Shown here: positions 16,180 through 16,433 of the stretch, piece after piece
Layout: every line of letters starts with the position of its first letter
Numbering within the stretch: position 1 is the stretch's first letter
DNA from: Terana coerulea
Taxonomy: Eukaryota > Basidiomycota > Agaricomycetes > Polyporales > Phanerochaetaceae
Direction: 5' to 3'
Length of the DNA: 16,433 nucleotides
Assembly (NCBI GenBank): GCA_024811115.1
Contig: JAKOGH010000004.1
Span: 1 to 16,433 of the forward strand
Position numbers and translations under genes: made by a program
The notes under the pieces: model-generated
Databases searched by the model: none
What the model saw: only the letters and a program-made list of their open reading frames with translations
Told to the model about the DNA's origin: nothing

Positions 16180-16433
16180 TACTACGGCACGCGTCCATCA
16201 CTCCCACTTTGACTCAAGTACAAGCTTACAGTATGCATCATTCTGTATGTTGAAATAGTCTCATTTTCGACTCGTGAAGAGGTATCACTGGTAACGTGGG
16301 TCCAGTGGAACCGTGACTAATCAATGTTGAGATTCTACGCGAGCTATGCCATTAACTTGCTTGCAATCGAGCCATCTACACGATGTCTACATCACTTTTT
16401 GCCACAACCAAAGCAATAACCATCCACGAACAA
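16180..16433 (+). other. 3' flank of the membrane-protein gene
   Basis: AT-rich sequence after the stop codon, presumably 3' UTR and the start of an intergenic region. No ORF, repeat or RNA gene is evident before the window ends. Confidence 0.4.

Noticed and set aside
1..16433. CRISPR arrays, bacterial operons, viral or toxin genes
   Set aside because: No regularly spaced direct repeats, no ribosome-binding-site driven gene strings and no viral or toxin-like proteins were seen; the window is fungal nuclear DNA.

Overview
This window looks like nuclear DNA of an agaricomycete (mushroom-type basidiomycete). The genes are cut by many short introns (mostly 49-86 nt, GT-AG ends, CTNAC-like branch sites). 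There is an intron-containing nuclear tRNA. The right-hand gene belongs to a membrane-protein family that, from memory, is expanded in Agaricomycetes. The species cannot be named from the sequence alone.

Left part (1-4700). On the minus strand lies the 5' end of an unrecognised gene (1-201), then a complete 17-exon mitochondrial half-size ABC transporter of the MDL1/ABCB10 type (630-3738). Its ATPase motifs are intact, but a one-base gap in a four-base homopolymer near 2094-2097 breaks the frame. About 245 bp upstream of its start is a 555-bp non-autonomous DNA transposon (3983-4537; 21-bp terminal inverted repeats, TA duplication). Next to that is an intron-containing tRNA-Thr(CGT) gene (4612-4695, minus).

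Middle part (4970-9100). This is a small cluster of related, fast-diverging genes of unknown function. Two have usable gene models (5262-6069 and 8027-8736). Between them and downstream are decayed fragments of the same family, and a 22-nt leader-like sequence is repeated at 5236 and 7480. Another short promoter-plus-ORF unit (6885-7081) encodes a signal-peptide-like start.

Right part (9650-16433). In order: a short proline-rich/helical hypothetical protein (9771-10428, plus); a weakly supported two-exon gene on the minus strand (10891-11342); a tandem pair of YCII-related (YciI-like) proteins with identical intron positions (11839-12301 and 12615-13069); a fold-back/MITE-like element with about 60-bp inverted repeats (13772-14040) between short direct repeats; and a multi-pass membrane protein (14365-16179). 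The first YCII copy has a one-base loss that replaces its C-terminus. The membrane gene also has frame switches that normal splicing does not cleanly explain. With the MDL1 break, these suggest small-indel sequence errors or mild gene decay.

I found no operon-like system, CRISPR array or defence island. The genes look like ordinary fungal housekeeping and lineage-specific genes, with two small transposable elements between them.
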